A DNA stretch of 64,000 nt from an uncultured Schumannella sp. (GCF_905479755.1 NZ_CAJQNT010000029.1:1-64000), one strand, 5' to 3'. Shown: positions 25,925 to 36,413, counted from the stretch's first letter. The notes: a model not told the origin generated them from the letters alone. A program made the numbers and translations.

Positions 25925-28903
25925 TCAGGCCGGGGCGCCGCCGCGCGGCGTGCTGATCGCGCCCGTGTGGATCACCGAGTCCGCGGAGACACTGCGCTCT
26001 TGCCGACGCACGGACGGCAGCGCCGTCGCGAGGGTGGCAACCAGCCCGAGGGCAAGCGCCACGAAGACGCCGACATTGCTCGTTGCCCAGAGCTCGCCCG
26101 CCCCGATGCCGAGCGGAGCGAACAGGAAGCCCTGCCACGACAGCCACGACACCTCCGCCGAGGTGAGCCCCCAGCCGAGAGCCGTCGCCAAGACAAGAAT
26201 GGCGAGGTTGCCCCACCGCACGTCGGGGTAGTGCCGCCCGCGCTCCAGCAACGACGAGGCGTCCAGGCGCGTGCTGCGGAACATCATCTCGGCCGCAAGA
26301 ATCCCGACCCACGCCGAGACGGGCACGGCGATCGTGATGATCAAATCGAACAGGATCTCCCCCGGCTCCACCGCCAGGAACGCGAGCGCCGCCGCGACGA
26401 GCGCGACCAGCACCACCGCGAGCACCGTCGTCGAGGTGCGGGATGCGCGGATCCCGAGCGATTGGATCGCGAAGCCGCCCGAGTAGCTGGCGAGTGTCGC
26501 CGCCGAGATCAACCCGATGCCGACGGCGAGCACCAGAGGAATCGGGTACCACAGCGGCAGGAGCGACGCGAGGGCGCCGATCGGATCCAGGATCAGCGCC
26601 GCCCCGAGCGCCGGATCGGAGGCGGCGAGCAGCGCGCCCCAGGCGATCAGGGCGAAGGCGGGCAGCGTCGCTCCGAAGGAACTCGAGAGCATCGCCGCCC
26701 CACCCCAGCCATCGGGACGCTGATAGCGCGCGAGATCACCGGTCGACTGCGCCCAGGCGAGGCCCACCACGCTGAAGACGAGCGCGGCGCCGGGCACCAC
26801 GAGCAACCAGGAGCCGTCCCCCAGCGTCAGAGCGGTGCCGAAGTCCAGGCGCGGCGCGGTGAGCGCGATCACGCCGACGATCAGGATGACGGAGGCGATC
26901 GTCGACACGAGGTGGACGAGCGCGAGCAGCCCGTAGCCGACGACCGACACCGTGGCGATCACGATGACGCCGACGATGATGCCGAGGAAGGTCCACAACT
27001 CGACGCCGAGACCGGGGTCGACTCCCGCGAGCTCGACGATGTGCGCGGCGCTGGCGGCAAACAACCACAGCAGCGCCCCGCCCCAGAAGATGCGGGTGGC
27101 CAGAGCGAGCACGGCCGGGCCCAGGTTGCCGAGGTGCCCGAAGACCGCACGCGAGACCACCATGACCGGCTGCCCCGTCCACTTGCCGGCGAGCGTGCCG
27201 AATCCGAGCGGAATCCAGGAGACCGCCACGCCGGTGAGCGCGGCCACGATCGCCTGACGCAGGCTCATTCCCGAGGCGGCGAGGATCGCTCCCACGGCGA
27301 TCGAGATGACCGACGCGTTCGGCGCGAACCACAGCCAGAACAGGCGCACCGAGCGGCCGGCGCGGCGATCCAAGGGGGTCGGCTCGATGCCGGTCGCCTC
27401 GATCTCGCCGGCGCGCGGAACGCGACGCGCCTGCGCCGCGAGAAGGGGGTCATCGTCTGCGACCCGCTGCACGGCGATCGGCTCCGACGGGGGCGCAAGC
27501 ACATCGGCGATGCCCGCCGTGCCGACCGCGATCGGAACGGATCCCGTCAACCGGTCGACATCGTCGACGACGTCGTCGTTCTCGGCGTCGAGATCGACGT
27601 CCTGCGCGATCGGAGACGGCGGGGGCACGAAGGCCCGGGGCACCGTGCGGTCGTCGAACTCCTGCGGGAGCGGTGCGACCGTCCCCGGGAGCGGTTCGCT
27701 CGGTGTCGCCTCCGGGGCGGGGGCGACCTCCTCGCTCGACGGGACATAGGGCGGAATGTCGGCAGGCTCGATCCCGATCGGTGGCGGCATCGAGCTGAAG
27801 TCGAGCACGGGCGGAAGCTCATCGAGATCGTCGGCGTCGACGTCCTCCGCGGGTTCCGTCGGCATCGGGGCCGGCATCGGTGGCTCAATCGGAGCCGACG
27901 GCGGCGTCAGCGGCGGCTCGACGAGCTCGGGGTCGAGCACGATTGCCTCCGGGTCCGGCGGTGGCATCGGCGGGCGCGCGGTGGGCACCTCCCCCGAGGC
28001 GGGGAAGGCCGGCGGCTCCACGAGCAGCGGTGGCCCGTCGTCGACCGGGGCGAAACGCGACACGACAGGTGCGGATGCATCGGGCGGGCTCGCCTGATCG
28101 TCCGGTTCGAGCGCTTCGTCGGCGCGAAGCCTGGGACCACCCGGAAGCGTGACCGCTCCGGTGGCGAGCGCCTCTTGCCAGGCGCGGAAAGCCTCCGGGT
28201 CCTCCTCGCGGAGACGCAGCTGCTGTTCGAGGATCTCGATCGCCGCGAGAGTCGAGCTCGTGCCCATCACCGAATCGAGGTCGGTCTCGTCCCCGGTGAT
28301 CGCAGAAGCGGGACTCGGCTCCGGTTCGACGAGCGCGACCGGCTCCCGGGGAATCGGGAGGTCGTGAAACGAGTTCGGGTCGGGGTCGACGTCCTGCGCG
28401 TCCGGCTCGAACGAATCGGGCGCGAACGAATCGGGCTCGAACGAATCGGGCTCCGACGAGAACGAGTCCGGCTCCTCGATCAAGGACCCGGGCACAGGCT
28501 CGGGCGCCACATACTCGGGCTCGGGTTCCGGCGCGGGCTCGGGCTCGGGCTCGGGCTGATCGGATTCCGGCTCGAAGTCCGGGAGCGGCAAGAACTCGTC
28601 GTTGTCGTCGTTGTCGTCGTTGTCGTTGTCGTTGTCATCGTCGTCCGGCAGAACCGGAGCGACCTCGGCCGACGGCACAACAGGAATCGGAGCGGTGTAG
28701 GTCGAGAACTGCGCCGCGAGCGCATCCGCGATGGCATCGTCGTCGGTGAGCTCCGGTTGCTCGTTCTCGACGTCGGAAGCCGAGGCGACACCCGACGTCT
28801 CCCGGGGCAACGGAGTGAACGTCGAACGGCGCTTGCCTGTCGGCTCGGCGTCGTCCACGGAGTCGGGCTCCGCGTCACCTGTGCCGAATGGAGCGTCGGT
28901 CAT
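25925..28903 (-). CDS. NCS1-like permease with a giant acidic N-terminal extension
   Basis: 992 residues. The C-terminal part (about 520-970) has ten to twelve membrane segments and resembles the nucleobase/cation symporter-1 family: LFWLWFAPNASVISIAVG, IPLGFGTLAGKWTGQP and STGDLARYQRP. The first 520 residues are predicted cytoplasmic and largely disordered: an Asp/Asn run encoded by GTTGTC repeats near 28600, Pro-Glu repeats, and a repeated DSFEP/DSFAP unit near 28400-28470. One helical segment, LAAIEILEQQLRLREEDPEAF, looks structured. Ordinary permeases of this family have about 450 residues. The substrate is unknown. ATG 28903 is preferred to a start at 28927. Confidence 0.8.
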   Translation of the reverse strand: MTDAPFGTGDAEPDSVDDAEPTGKRRSTFTPLPRETSGVASASDVENEQPELTDDDAIADALAAQFSTYTAPIPVVPSAEVAPVLPDDDDNDNDNDDNDDNDEFLPLPDFEPESDQPEPEPEPAPEPEPEYVAPEPVPGSLIEEPDSFSSEPDSFEPDSFAPDSFEPDAQDVDPDPNSFHDLPIPREPVALVEPEPSPASAITGDETDLDSVMGTSSTLAAIEILEQQLRLREEDPEAFRAWQEALATGAVTLPGGPRLRADEALEPDDQASPPDASAPVVSRFAPVDDGPPLLVEPPAFPASGEVPTARPPMPPPDPEAIVLDPELVEPPLTPPSAPIEPPMPAPMPTEPAEDVDADDLDELPPVLDFSSMPPPIGIEPADIPPYVPSSEEVAPAPEATPSEPLPGTVAPLPQEFDDRTVPRAFVPPPSPIAQDVDLDAENDDVVDDVDRLTGSVPIAVGTAGIADVLAPPSEPIAVQRVADDDPLLAAQARRVPRAGEIEATGIEPTPLDRRAGRSVRLFWLWFAPNASVISIAVGAILAASGMSLRQAIVAALTGVAVSWIPLGFGTLAGKWTGQPVMVVSRAVFGHLGNLGPAVLALATRIFWGGALLWLFAASAAHIVELAGVDPGLGVELWTFLGIIVGVIVIATVSVVGYGLLALVHLVSTIASVILIVGVIALTAPRLDFGTALTLGDGSWLLVVPGAALVFSVVGLAWAQSTGDLARYQRPDGWGGAAMLSSSFGATLPAFALIAWGALLAASDPALGAALILDPIGALASLLPLWYPIPLVLAVGIGLISAATLASYSGGFAIQSLGIRASRTSTTVLAVVLVALVAAALAFLAVEPGEILFDLIITIAVPVSAWVGILAAEMMFRSTRLDASSLLERGRHYPDVRWGNLAILVLATALGWGLTSAEVSWLSWQGFLFAPLGIGAGELWATSNVGVFVALALGLVATLATALPSVRRQERSVSADSVIHTGAISTPRGGAPA
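28590..28645. repeat. GTTGTC/GTCGTC microsatellite inside the permease gene
   Basis: Tandem GTTGTCGTC-type units encode alternating Asp and Asn. The unit is a multiple of three, so length changes would alter the acidic tract without breaking the frame. Confidence 0.7.
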
Positions 28904-28913
28904 GCCTGAAAGC

Positions 28914-29831
28914 CTAGATGCGCTCACTCACGAATGGGGTACGACGAGCCGACACGAGAACAGATAGTCCGAGCAGGATCAGCGCGACTCCGCCCCACCC
29001 CAGAGGGGCGAGCCTCTCCCCGACGACAACCACCGCGAGCAGTGTCGCCACCACCGGTTCCAGGAGCGTGATCGTCGTAACGTGTGAACTGCGGAGCTCC
29101 CGCACCCCGATCCCGAACAGCAGGTAGGCCAGCACCATGGGGCCGAGCACGAGGTAGCCCGCGATGCCCACGGTGTCGGGCGACTGCAGCAACGGAGCTC
29201 CGGTCGCGGCGAGAACAGGCACGAGCGCAACGCCGCCGAGCCCGAACATCGCGGCCATCACCCCGCGACTGGTTCCGCCCGCGGCGATCGCCCGACCGGA
29301 TGCGTAGGTGTACAGCGCGTACGCGAGGCCAGCGACCAGCGCCACCGCGATCCCCGCGAAGGGGGCATCTCCGGCGCGCCCCTCGCCCGACTCCGTGTCG
29401 CCGAAGAGGGCCCGGCTGGTCGCAAGCGCGGCGATGCCAACGACCGCGAGCGCGGTCGCGATCAGCCAGCGCCGCGACAGCGGCCGCCGCTCCAGGAGCC
29501 ACTCGAGGAGCGCGGAGAAGACAGGCCCGGAGCCCAGCGCGACCACGTTCCCGACCGCAACCCCCGCCAGGTCCATCCCGCTGTAGAACGCGAGCGGGTA
29601 CACGACGACGCCGAGGGCCCCGAGCGCCACCCATCGACGCGGCACTCGGCTCCGCAACACGGAAACAGCCCGGCGCCCGGCGAGGGCGAAGAGAACGATC
29701 CCGCCGATGCCCATCGTGGCCGATCCGACCGCGATGGGGCTGACGTCGTCAGGGAAGAAGCTCGCCGCGGTGCCGGTCGTTCCCCACAGCGCGGACGCCA
29801 GCACGAGAGCAAGCACGGCGCCCGGATTCAC
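28914..29831 (-). CDS. DMT/EamA family transporter
   Basis: 305 residues with ten predicted membrane segments, in two EamA repeats. It opens with VLALVLASALWGTTGTAASFF and has the second repeat signature ALLQSPDTVGIAGYLVLG...VTTITLLEPVVATLLAVVVVGE. Such exporters move small metabolites or drugs; the substrate cannot be inferred. The GTG start at 29831 has GAGAGGAG upstream. The permease gene follows after only 10 bases, so they may share a transcript. Confidence 0.88.
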   Translation of the reverse strand: MNPGAVLALVLASALWGTTGTAASFFPDDVSPIAVGSATMGIGGIVLFALAGRRAVSVLRSRVPRRWVALGALGVVVYPLAFYSGMDLAGVAVGNVVALGSGPVFSALLEWLLERRPLSRRWLIATALAVVGIAALATSRALFGDTESGEGRAGDAPFAGIAVALVAGLAYALYTYASGRAIAAGGTSRGVMAAMFGLGGVALVPVLAATGAPLLQSPDTVGIAGYLVLGPMVLAYLLFGIGVRELRSSHVTTITLLEPVVATLLAVVVVGERLAPLGWGGVALILLGLSVLVSARRTPFVSERI

Positions 29832-29878
29832 CCACGGCTCCTCTCGGTTCGACGACGCACGCCCCCGGCGTCACACGG

Positions 29879-29951
29879 TGGGCCCTGAGGGACTCGAACC
29901 CCCGACATCCTCGGTGTAAACGAGGCGCTCTACCAGCTGAGCTAAGAGCCC
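29879..29951 (-). tRNA. tRNA-Val (UAC)
   Basis: 73 nt. The acceptor stem GGGCTCT pairs with AGGGCCC, followed by discriminator A. The D-arm is GCTCAGCTGGTAGAGC, the anticodon arm CCTCG-TTTACAC-CGAGG with anticodon UAC, and the T-arm GGGGGTTCGAGTCCCTC. CCA is not encoded. Confidence 0.96.
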
Positions 29952-30104
29952 GGTCGGAGTCGATGGTAGCGCGCGGCGGAGCGACGCCCCCACGCCGCGC
30001 GCCCGTGAGGCCCGAGTAAAAACTACGCAGTGCCCTCGTGCATCGCGCATGGCACAGTCGTGCTCGCGCCAATTCCGCGCCCCCGTTTCTCCGAAAGGTT
30101 CAGA

Positions 30105-30731
30105 ATGCTCTCCCCGCGCCTGACCGCCGTTCCCGGCCTGTTGACCGCACTCGCGCTGACGCTGACTGGTTGCTCCGCAGCCGAGAGCACCGAAGCCTCC
30201 CCGGGCGGCAGCGAGTCCGGCGCGACGACCGACCCCACCGCATCCGTCGGCGCAACGGCATTCTCGGTCGACGGAACCGCCGCGTGCGACTTCCTCGACG
30301 GAGCCACCGTCGCGAGCGGCCTCGGCCTTGACGGCGCGGAGGTTTCGCTCGAAGACACCCGCGACAAAGACGATCAGAAGGTCTGTCGTTACGAACTGCG
30401 CGAGTCGGGCTCGTTCTCGGTGTTCATCCTCGCGATCGATGTGAACGACTCGGCCGACGTGAACCCCACGCAGTACACCGACCGGCTCGACCAGGCGCTC
30501 ACCGAAGGCCTCCCGGTTCCCGGATTCGATCTCACGCAGACCTTCGTGCCGGTCGAGGGCCTGGGCACCGAGGCCGTGTACTCGGGAAACCTGCCCGAAG
30601 ACAAGAACCTCGTCCTCCGCCTCGAGGACGAGTTTCTGATCCAGCTCAACTACAACAAGTTCGCCGACGGAGCCGACATCGGCGACTATCAGGCTCAACT
30701 CGTGGGCCTCGCCCACGAGTTGCTCGGCTGA
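30105..30731 (+). CDS. Secreted lipoprotein of unknown function
   Basis: 208 residues. The signal peptide ends in the lipobox LTGC (Cys23). A Ser/Thr/Gly/Ala-rich linker leads into a globular domain beginning ACDFLDGATVASGLGL, with a second Cys in KVCRYEL that could pair with the first. The layout recalls DUF3558-like actinobacterial lipoproteins, but the match is weak. AAAGG precedes the ATG at 30105. The gene stands alone between tRNA-Val and a convergent peroxiredoxin. Confidence 0.75.
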   Translation: MLSPRLTAVPGLLTALALTLTGCSAAESTEASPGGSESGATTDPTASVGATAFSVDGTAACDFLDGATVASGLGLDGAEVSLEDTRDKDDQKVCRYELRESGSFSVFILAIDVNDSADVNPTQYTDRLDQALTEGLPVPGFDLTQTFVPVEGLGTEAVYSGNLPEDKNLVLRLEDEFLIQLNYNKFADGADIGDYQAQLVGLAHELLG

Positions 30732-30752
30732 CGCGCTCGGGCGAGCGGCCGA

Positions 30753-31241
30753 TCAGCGCGAAGCGGCGTCGAGGTCCGCAGGTGCGACCTCGGCGACCGC
30801 GGCCGTGTACTCGCTGAGCGAGCGGGACTCGCCGGGCGCAGTGATGAACGATGCGCGGATGACCCCGTCGACATCGATCACGAAGGTCGCGCGGTTGGCG
30901 AAGCCCTTCTCCTCCAGGAACACCCCGTATTCGCGGGCGACGGCACCGTGCGGCCAGAAGTCGGCGAGCAGGGTGAAGTCGTAGCCCTCCTGCTCCGCCC
31001 ACGCGCGCAGGCTCGCCTTGGAGTCGACCGAAATGCCGATCAGCTCGACGCCGTGATCGCGGAACAGGGCGAGGTTGTCGCGCAGCTCGCACAGCTCCCC
31101 CGTGCAGCGGCTCGAGAACGCGAGCGGGAAGAAGACGAGCGCGACGGGCTTCCGCCCGCGGAAGTCGCTCAGTCGCACGTGCTCACCGAACTGATTCGCG
31201 AGATCGAAGTCGGGAGCTTGGGTGTCGTTCTCCAGCGCCAT
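30753..31241 (-). CDS. Peroxiredoxin, AhpE type
   Basis: 162 residues. It reduces peroxides through Cys46, in the sequence FFPLAFSSRC that matches the mycobacterial AhpE active-site helix. An extra Cys51 follows in GELCELRD and could act as a resolving residue. The AhpC/TSA thioredoxin fold is otherwise standard (SDFRGRKPVALVFF, VELIGISVDS). ATG 31241 begins the family sequence MALENDTQAPDF; a longer reading to 31283 has no support. It is divergent from aceE. Confidence 0.92.
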   Translation of the reverse strand: MALENDTQAPDFDLANQFGEHVRLSDFRGRKPVALVFFPLAFSSRCTGELCELRDNLALFRDHGVELIGISVDSKASLRAWAEQEGYDFTLLADFWPHGAVAREYGVFLEEKGFANRATFVIDVDGVIRASFITAPGESRSLSEYTAAVAEVAPADLDAASR

Positions 31242-31354
31242 GATTCGGGGGTGTCCTCTCCGGCCGGGGCGAAATCCCGGCAAGTCCAGCGACCGATCCT
31301 ACGCCCGAGACGGAGATTGCGCCGAGCGGTCCGGAACTGTGGCCTTCACACAAC

Positions 31355-31360
31355 TAGACT
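31355..31360 (+). promoter_or_regulatory. Probable -10 of aceE
   Basis: TAGACT about 108 bases before the aceE start. Unlike most genes here it would leave a leader of roughly 100 bases that ends in a strong AAGGAG. Confidence 0.4.
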
Positions 31361-31468
31361 GCCTTTCGATACCCCGCTCCCCACCACCGAGAACCCGGAG
31401 GGTTGTCGAGCGCGGACGCCACCGCATGGCCCACCCGCCATGCCGCGACTCCTAAGGAGAAGTCAGAC

Positions 31469-34213
31469 GTGACGGTCAACGACCAGGACCCGTATTCGGT
31501 GAACCACACTGACCCGGACCCGGAGGAAACCTCCGAATGGCAGCAGTCACTCGACGCCCTCGTCGAGGAAAAGGGCCGTGGCCGCGGTCGCGACGTCATG
31601 CTGAGCCTGCTCAAGCGATCCAAGGATCTGCACCTCGGAGTCCCGATGGTGCCGACGACGGATTACATCAACACGATCGCCCCCGAGAACGAGGCGCCGT
31701 TCCCCGGTGACGAGGAGCTCGAGCGCGAGTACCGCCGCTGGATCCGCTGGAACGCGGCCATCACGGTGCACCGCGCGCAGCGCCCCGGCATCGCGGTCGG
31801 CGGCCACATCTCGACCTACGCGTCGAGCTCGTCGCTCTACGAGGTCGGACACAACTGGTTCTTCCGCGGTCAGGACCACGCCTCCGGTGGCGACCAGATC
31901 TTCTACCAGGGCCACGCCTCCCCCGGCATGTATGCCCGCGCCTACCTCGAGGGCCGCCTCACCGAGCACCAGCTGGACGGCTTCCGTCAGGAGAAGTCGC
32001 ACTCGGGCGGCGGGCTCAGCTCGTACCCGCACCCGCGCCTCATGCCCGAGTTCTGGCAGTTCCCGACCGTGTCGATGGGCCTCGGCCCGATCAATGCGAT
32101 CTGGCAGGCGCAGAACAACAAGTACCTCACCAACCGCGGGATCACCGACGCCGCCGACAGCCGCGTCTGGGCGTTCCTCGGCGACGGCGAAATGGACGAG
32201 GTCGAAAGCCGCGGCGCCCTGCAGTGGGCCGCCAACGAAAAGCTCGACAACCTGACCTTCGTCGTGAACTGCAACCTGCAGCGCCTGGACGGCCCGGTTC
32301 GCGGCAACGGCAAGATCATCCAGGAGCTCGAGAGCTTCTTCCGGGGTGCCGGCTGGAACGTCATCAAGGTCATCTGGGGCCGCGAATGGGACGACCTGCT
32401 CTCGCGCGACGAGAGCGGCGCACTCGTCAACCTCATGAACAAGACCCCCGACGGCGACTACCAGACCTACAAGACCGAAGATGGCGCCTATGTGCGTGAG
32501 AACTTCTTCGGCCGCGACCCGGAGGCTCTGAAGCTCGTCGAAGGCATGACCGACGATCAGGTCTGGAGCCTGCGTCGCGGAGGCCACGACTACCGCAAGG
32601 TCTACGCGGCGTTCAAGGCCGCCGTCGAGCACGAAGGCCAGCCGACCGTCATCCTCGCCAAGACGATCAAGGGCTACGGCCTCGGCAAGAGCTTCGAGGG
32701 TCGCAACGCGACCCACCAGATGAAGAAGCTCACGCTCGACAACCTCAAGCAGTTCCGTGACGAACTGCGCATCCCGATCACGGATGCCCAGCTCGAAGAG
32801 AACCCGTACCTGCCGCCGTACTTCCACCCGGGCAACGACAATCCGGCGATCGAGTACCTGCACGAGCGCCGTCGCGAACTGGGTGGGTACCTGCCCGAGC
32901 GTCGCACGAAGCATGTGCCGGTCACGCTGCCGGAGGACAAGGCGTTCGAGGTCGTCAAGAAGGGCTCGGGCAAGCAGGAGGTCGCCACCACGATGGCGTT
33001 CGCCCGCCTGCTGAAGGACCTGCTGCGCACCCCCGACCTGGGCCAGCGGATCGTGCCGATCATCCCCGACGAGGCGCGCACCTTCGGCATGGATGCGTAC
33101 TTCCCGACGGCGAAGATCTACAACCCGAACGGTCAGCACTACACCTCGGTCGACCGCGACCTGCTGCTCGCCTACAAGGAGAGCCCGCAGGGGCAGATCG
33201 TGCACGTCGGCATCAACGAGGCGGGCGCATTCGCGGCCTTCACCGCGATCGGCACCTCGTACTCGACGCACGGCCAGCCGCTCATCCCGGTGTACGTGTT
33301 CTATTCGATGTTCGGCTTCCAGCGCACGGGCGACGCCATGTGGGCCGCGGGCGACCAGATGGCGCGCGGGTTCATCATCGGCGCGACCGCCGGCCGCACC
33401 ACGCTGACCGGTGAAGGTCTGCAACACGCGGACGGCCACTCGCCGCTGCTCGCCTCGACGAACCCCGCCGTCGTCAGCTACGACCCCGCCTACGGCTACG
33501 AGATCGGCCACATCGTCAAGGCCGGCCTCCAGCGCATGTACGGCACCGACGAGAACGGGCTCACGCATCCGGACCCGAACGTCATGTACTACCTCACGGT
33601 GTACAACGAGCCGATCGTGCAGCCGGCCGAGCCGGAGAACGTGGATGTCGACGGGATCCTCAAGGGCATCCACAAGGTCAGCGAAGGACCCGAGACGAGC
33701 GGCCCCCAGGCGCAGATCATGGCGTCCGGCGTCGCGCTCGCGTGGGCGATCGAGGCGCAGGAGTTGCTGGCACGCGATTGGGGCGTCTCGGCCGACATCT
33801 GGAGCGTCACCTCGTGGACGGAGCTGCGCCGCGACGGCCTCGCCGCCGACGAGCACAACTTCCTGCACCCGGAGGAGCCGCCGCAGGTTCCCTACCTCTG
33901 GAACAAGCTCAACGGGGCCGAGGGTCCGTTCGTGGCCGTCACCGACTACATGCACGCGGTCCCCGACCAGGTGCGTCAGTTCGTGCCCGGCGACTTCGCG
34001 ACGCTCGGCGCCGACAACTTCGGCTTCAGCGACACGCGACCGGCGGCCCGCCGCTTCTTCAAGATCGACGGCCCCTCCGTGGTGGTGCGCACCCTGCAGT
34101 CGCTCGCGCGACGCGGAGCCGTGGACCCGGCGACGGTGGCTCGCGCGATTGAGCAGTACCGTCTGCACGACGTGACGGCCGGCACCTCCGGATCGGCGGG
34201 TGGCGAGAGCTAA
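31469..34213 (+). CDS. aceE: Pyruvate dehydrogenase E1 component, homodimeric
   Basis: 914 residues, the size of a single-chain E1. It decarboxylates pyruvate with thiamine diphosphate and acetylates the E2 lipoyl arm. The ThDP motif reads [55 protein letters not shown] and the C-terminal [10 protein letters not shown] and DGFG-like segments are also typical. AAGGAG six bases before GTG 31469 fixes the start; an in-frame reading from 31403 is not needed. The regulator gene begins at the base after its stop, and the fab genes follow. Confidence 0.97.
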   Translation: MTVNDQDPYSVNHTDPDPEETSEWQQSLDALVEEKGRGRGRDVMLSLLKRSKDLHLGVPMVPTTDYINTIAPENEAPFPGDEELEREYRRWIRWNAAITVHRAQRPGIAVGGHISTYASSSSLYEVGHNWFFRGQDHASGGDQIFYQGHASPGMYARAYLEGRLTEHQLDGFRQEKSHSGGGLSSYPHPRLMPEFWQFPTVSMGLGPINAIWQAQNNKYLTNRGITDAADSRVWAFLGDGEMDEVESRGALQWAANEKLDNLTFVVNCNLQRLDGPVRGNGKIIQELESFFRGAGWNVIKVIWGREWDDLLSRDESGALVNLMNKTPDGDYQTYKTEDGAYVRENFFGRDPEALKLVEGMTDDQVWSLRRGGHDYRKVYAAFKAAVEHEGQPTVILAKTIKGYGLGKSFEGRNATHQMKKLTLDNLKQFRDELRIPITDAQLEENPYLPPYFHPGNDNPAIEYLHERRRELGGYLPERRTKHVPVTLPEDKAFEVVKKGSGKQEVATTMAFARLLKDLLRTPDLGQRIVPIIPDEARTFGMDAYFPTAKIYNPNGQHYTSVDRDLLLAYKESPQGQIVHVGINEAGAFAAFTAIGTSYSTHGQPLIPVYVFYSMFGFQRTGDAMWAAGDQMARGFIIGATAGRTTLTGEGLQHADGHSPLLASTNPAVVSYDPAYGYEIGHIVKAGLQRMYGTDENGLTHPDPNVMYYLTVYNEPIVQPAEPENVDVDGILKGIHKVSEGPETSGPQAQIMASGVALAWAIEAQELLARDWGVSADIWSVTSWTELRRDGLAADEHNFLHPEEPPQVPYLWNKLNGAEGPFVAVTDYMHAVPDQVRQFVPGDFATLGADNFGFSDTRPAARRFFKIDGPSVVVRTLQSLARRGAVDPATVARAIEQYRLHDVTAGTSGSAGGES

Positions 34214-35395
34214 GTGGCCGAGCGCACCAAGAAGCAGACGCTTGCGTGGCTTCGGACGCTCACCGGTGAACTCTCCACGGCGACGCTGAAGCGACTCGAC
34301 GACACGCTGCCCTGGTACCGGGACATGCCCCCGGGCCGGCGCAGCGCCGTCGGCCTGGTCGCCCAGGCGGGCATCACGTCGTTCATTTCGTGGTTCGACG
34401 ACCCGAAATCCACGCCGTGGATCGCGGCCGACGTCTTCGGCGCGGCGCCGCGCGAGTTGCTTCGTTCGGTGTCGCTGCAGCAGACGCTGCAGCTCATCCG
34501 GGTCACGGTCGAGGTCGTCGAACACCGCATCAAGGACGACGACGAGGTGCTGCGGGAGGCGATCCTGCTGTATTCGCGTGAGATCGCGTTCGCTGCGGCC
34601 GATGTCTACGCGCGCGCCGCCGAGGCACGCGGTCTCTGGGATGCCCGACTCGAGGCGCTCGTGGTCGACTCGATCCTCACCGGCGAGTACGACAGCGAAC
34701 TCCCGAGTCGTGTCGCGGCGCTCGGGTGGAACGGGCACGGCGAGGTCAGTGTCCTGGTCGGCACCGCGCCGCGCAGTCTCGACGTCGACCAGTTGCGCCG
34801 GACCGCGCGTCACCTGGACGCCGACGTCCTCATCGGCGTGCAGGGCAGTCGTTTGGTGCTCGTCATCGGCCGCACCAACCCCGTCGATGAGGAGGACAGC
34901 ACCCAGAGCCGGGAACGCCTGACCTTCCTGGAGATCGCGGCCCAGCTCGAGCCGGGCTTCGGCGAGGGTCACCTTGTGCTCGGACACACCGTCCCCTCGC
35001 TCGTCGAGGCGGCGCGTTCCGCACGTGCCGCGCTCGCTGGCTTCGCCGTGGCGAAGGCATGGCGGAACGCCCCGCGCCCGACCCACGCCGACGATCTGCT
35101 GCCCGAGCGCGCCCTCGCGGGCGATCCGCTGGCGCGCAAGGCACTCGTCGAGCGGATCTACGTTCCGCTGCAGAACCACTCCACCGAGTTGTTGACCACG
35201 CTGTGGTGCTACCTCGACAACGGCCGCTCGCTCGAGGCGACCGCGCGCGAACTGTTCGTGCACCCCAACACCGTCCGCTACCGACTCAAGCGCATCAGTG
35301 AGGTCATTGGCTGGGACGCGACCGGCGCCCGCGAGGCGCTCATCCTGCAGGTCGCGCTCGTCGTCGGCAGCATCTCCGACGCCGACCGGAAGTAG
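34214..35395 (+). CDS. PucR/CdaR-type regulator of fatty acid synthesis (FasR-like)
   Basis: 393 residues. The C-terminal HTH of the PucR family reads LEATARELFVHPNTVRYRLKRISEVIGW. The central region matches the GGDEF-like CdaR domain. In Streptomyces the gene at this position, FasR, activates fabD-fabH-acpP-fabF, and synteny suggests the same role here. The GTG start is the base after the aceE stop, with GAGAG just upstream, so it is probably made from the aceE transcript. The 88-base gap before fabD is a possible binding region. Confidence 0.85.
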   Translation: MAERTKKQTLAWLRTLTGELSTATLKRLDDTLPWYRDMPPGRRSAVGLVAQAGITSFISWFDDPKSTPWIAADVFGAAPRELLRSVSLQQTLQLIRVTVEVVEHRIKDDDEVLREAILLYSREIAFAAADVYARAAEARGLWDARLEALVVDSILTGEYDSELPSRVAALGWNGHGEVSVLVGTAPRSLDVDQLRRTARHLDADVLIGVQGSRLVLVIGRTNPVDEEDSTQSRERLTFLEIAAQLEPGFGEGHLVLGHTVPSLVEAARSARAALAGFAVAKAWRNAPRPTHADDLLPERALAGDPLARKALVERIYVPLQNHSTELLTTLWCYLDNGRSLEATARELFVHPNTVRYRLKRISEVIGWDATGAREALILQVALVVGSISDADRK

Positions 35396-35483
35396 TGGCT
35401 CTGTAGGTACTCTCCAGTGTTTCTGGCGATTCTTGGTGGCGCGTGTTTCGCACCTCCCGTTTTCGACTGACAGACTGGAGGGC

Positions 35484-36413
35484 GTGAGTGTCGTCATCGT
35501 CGCGCCCGGTCAGGGCTCCCAAACCCCCGGATTCCTCGAGCCTTGGCTCGCCGAGCCCGCGATCGCCGCGCATCTCGGCGAACTAGCGCAGGCCTCGGGC
35601 ATTGATCTCGTCGCGCACGGCACCACATCGGATGCCGACACCATCCGCGACACCGCCGTGGCGCAGCCGCTCATCGTCGCCGCCTCGCTGCTCTCCCTGC
35701 GCGCCGTCCTCGGTGACGACGACGGTCGGTCCGCACGCCTTGCCGGCATCGCGGGCCACTCGGTCGGCGAGTTCGCTGCGGCCGCCGGCGCCGGCATCCT
35801 GAGCGAAGCCGACGCGATGCGCCTGGTGGCGCTGCGCGGTCGGGCGATGGCCTCCGCCGCTGCCGAGGTCACGACCGGCATGAGCGCCGTGATCGGCGCC
35901 GACGAGGGCGAACTGCTCGGCGTACTCGCCGCGCTGGGTCTTGCCCCCGCCAACTTCAACGGGGGCGGCCAGATCGTCGTCGCGGGCGAGCTTCCGGCGC
36001 TGGAGCGCCTCAAGGAGACCCCGCCGCCCGGGGCGCGGGTCATCCCGCTGCAGGTCGCGGGGGCGTTCCACACCCACTTCATGGCGTCGGCGGTCGACAC
36101 GCTCCGCTCCGCCGCCGCGGATGTCACCGTCGGCGACCCGACCACCACGATCTGGACGAACCGCGACGGCAGCACCGTCACGGGCGGCGCCACCTTCCTC
36201 GACCTCCTCGTCGGGCAGGTCGCCAACCCGGTGCGCTGGGACCTCACGATGGAGGCCTTCGCCGCGGCGGGTGTCACCGGGATTGTCGAACTCGCCCCCG
36301 CGGGCGCGCTCGTCGGTCTCGCCAAGCGCGGCCTGAAGGGCCTTCCCACCGTCGCGGTCAAGACCCCCGACGACATCCCCGCCGCACAGGCCCTCATCGA
36401 CGGAGCAGCATGA
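35484..36413 (+). CDS. fabD: Malonyl-CoA:ACP transacylase
   Basis: 309 residues. It loads malonyl groups onto ACP. GQGSQ near the N-terminus and the nucleophile Ser93 in GHSVGEFAAA are clear; the later AGAFHTHFM supplies the catalytic His. The GTG at 35484 has GGAGGG upstream; a longer in-frame reading starts inside the regulator gene. It overlaps fabH by ATGA. Confidence 0.96.
   Translation: MSVVIVAPGQGSQTPGFLEPWLAEPAIAAHLGELAQASGIDLVAHGTTSDADTIRDTAVAQPLIVAASLLSLRAVLGDDDGRSARLAGIAGHSVGEFAAAAGAGILSEADAMRLVALRGRAMASAAAEVTTGMSAVIGADEGELLGVLAALGLAPANFNGGGQIVVAGELPALERLKETPPPGARVIPLQVAGAFHTHFMASAVDTLRSAAADVTVGDPTTTIWTNRDGSTVTGGATFLDLLVGQVANPVRWDLTMEAFAAAGVTGIVELAPAGALVGLAKRGLKGLPTVAVKTPDDIPAAQALIDGAA

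Noticed and set aside
28590-28645. Phase-variable microsatellite
   Set aside because: The repeat unit is a multiple of three bases, so changes in number would not switch the frame on or off.
25757-28909. 1050-codon open frame opposite the permease gene
   Set aside because: Arg/Asp/Gly-rich shadow of the acidic tail repeats and membrane codons; no family match.
31547-35497. 1316-codon open frame on the minus strand opposite aceE and the regulator
   Set aside because: Antisense shadow spanning two real genes, with no recognisable motif or ribosome site.
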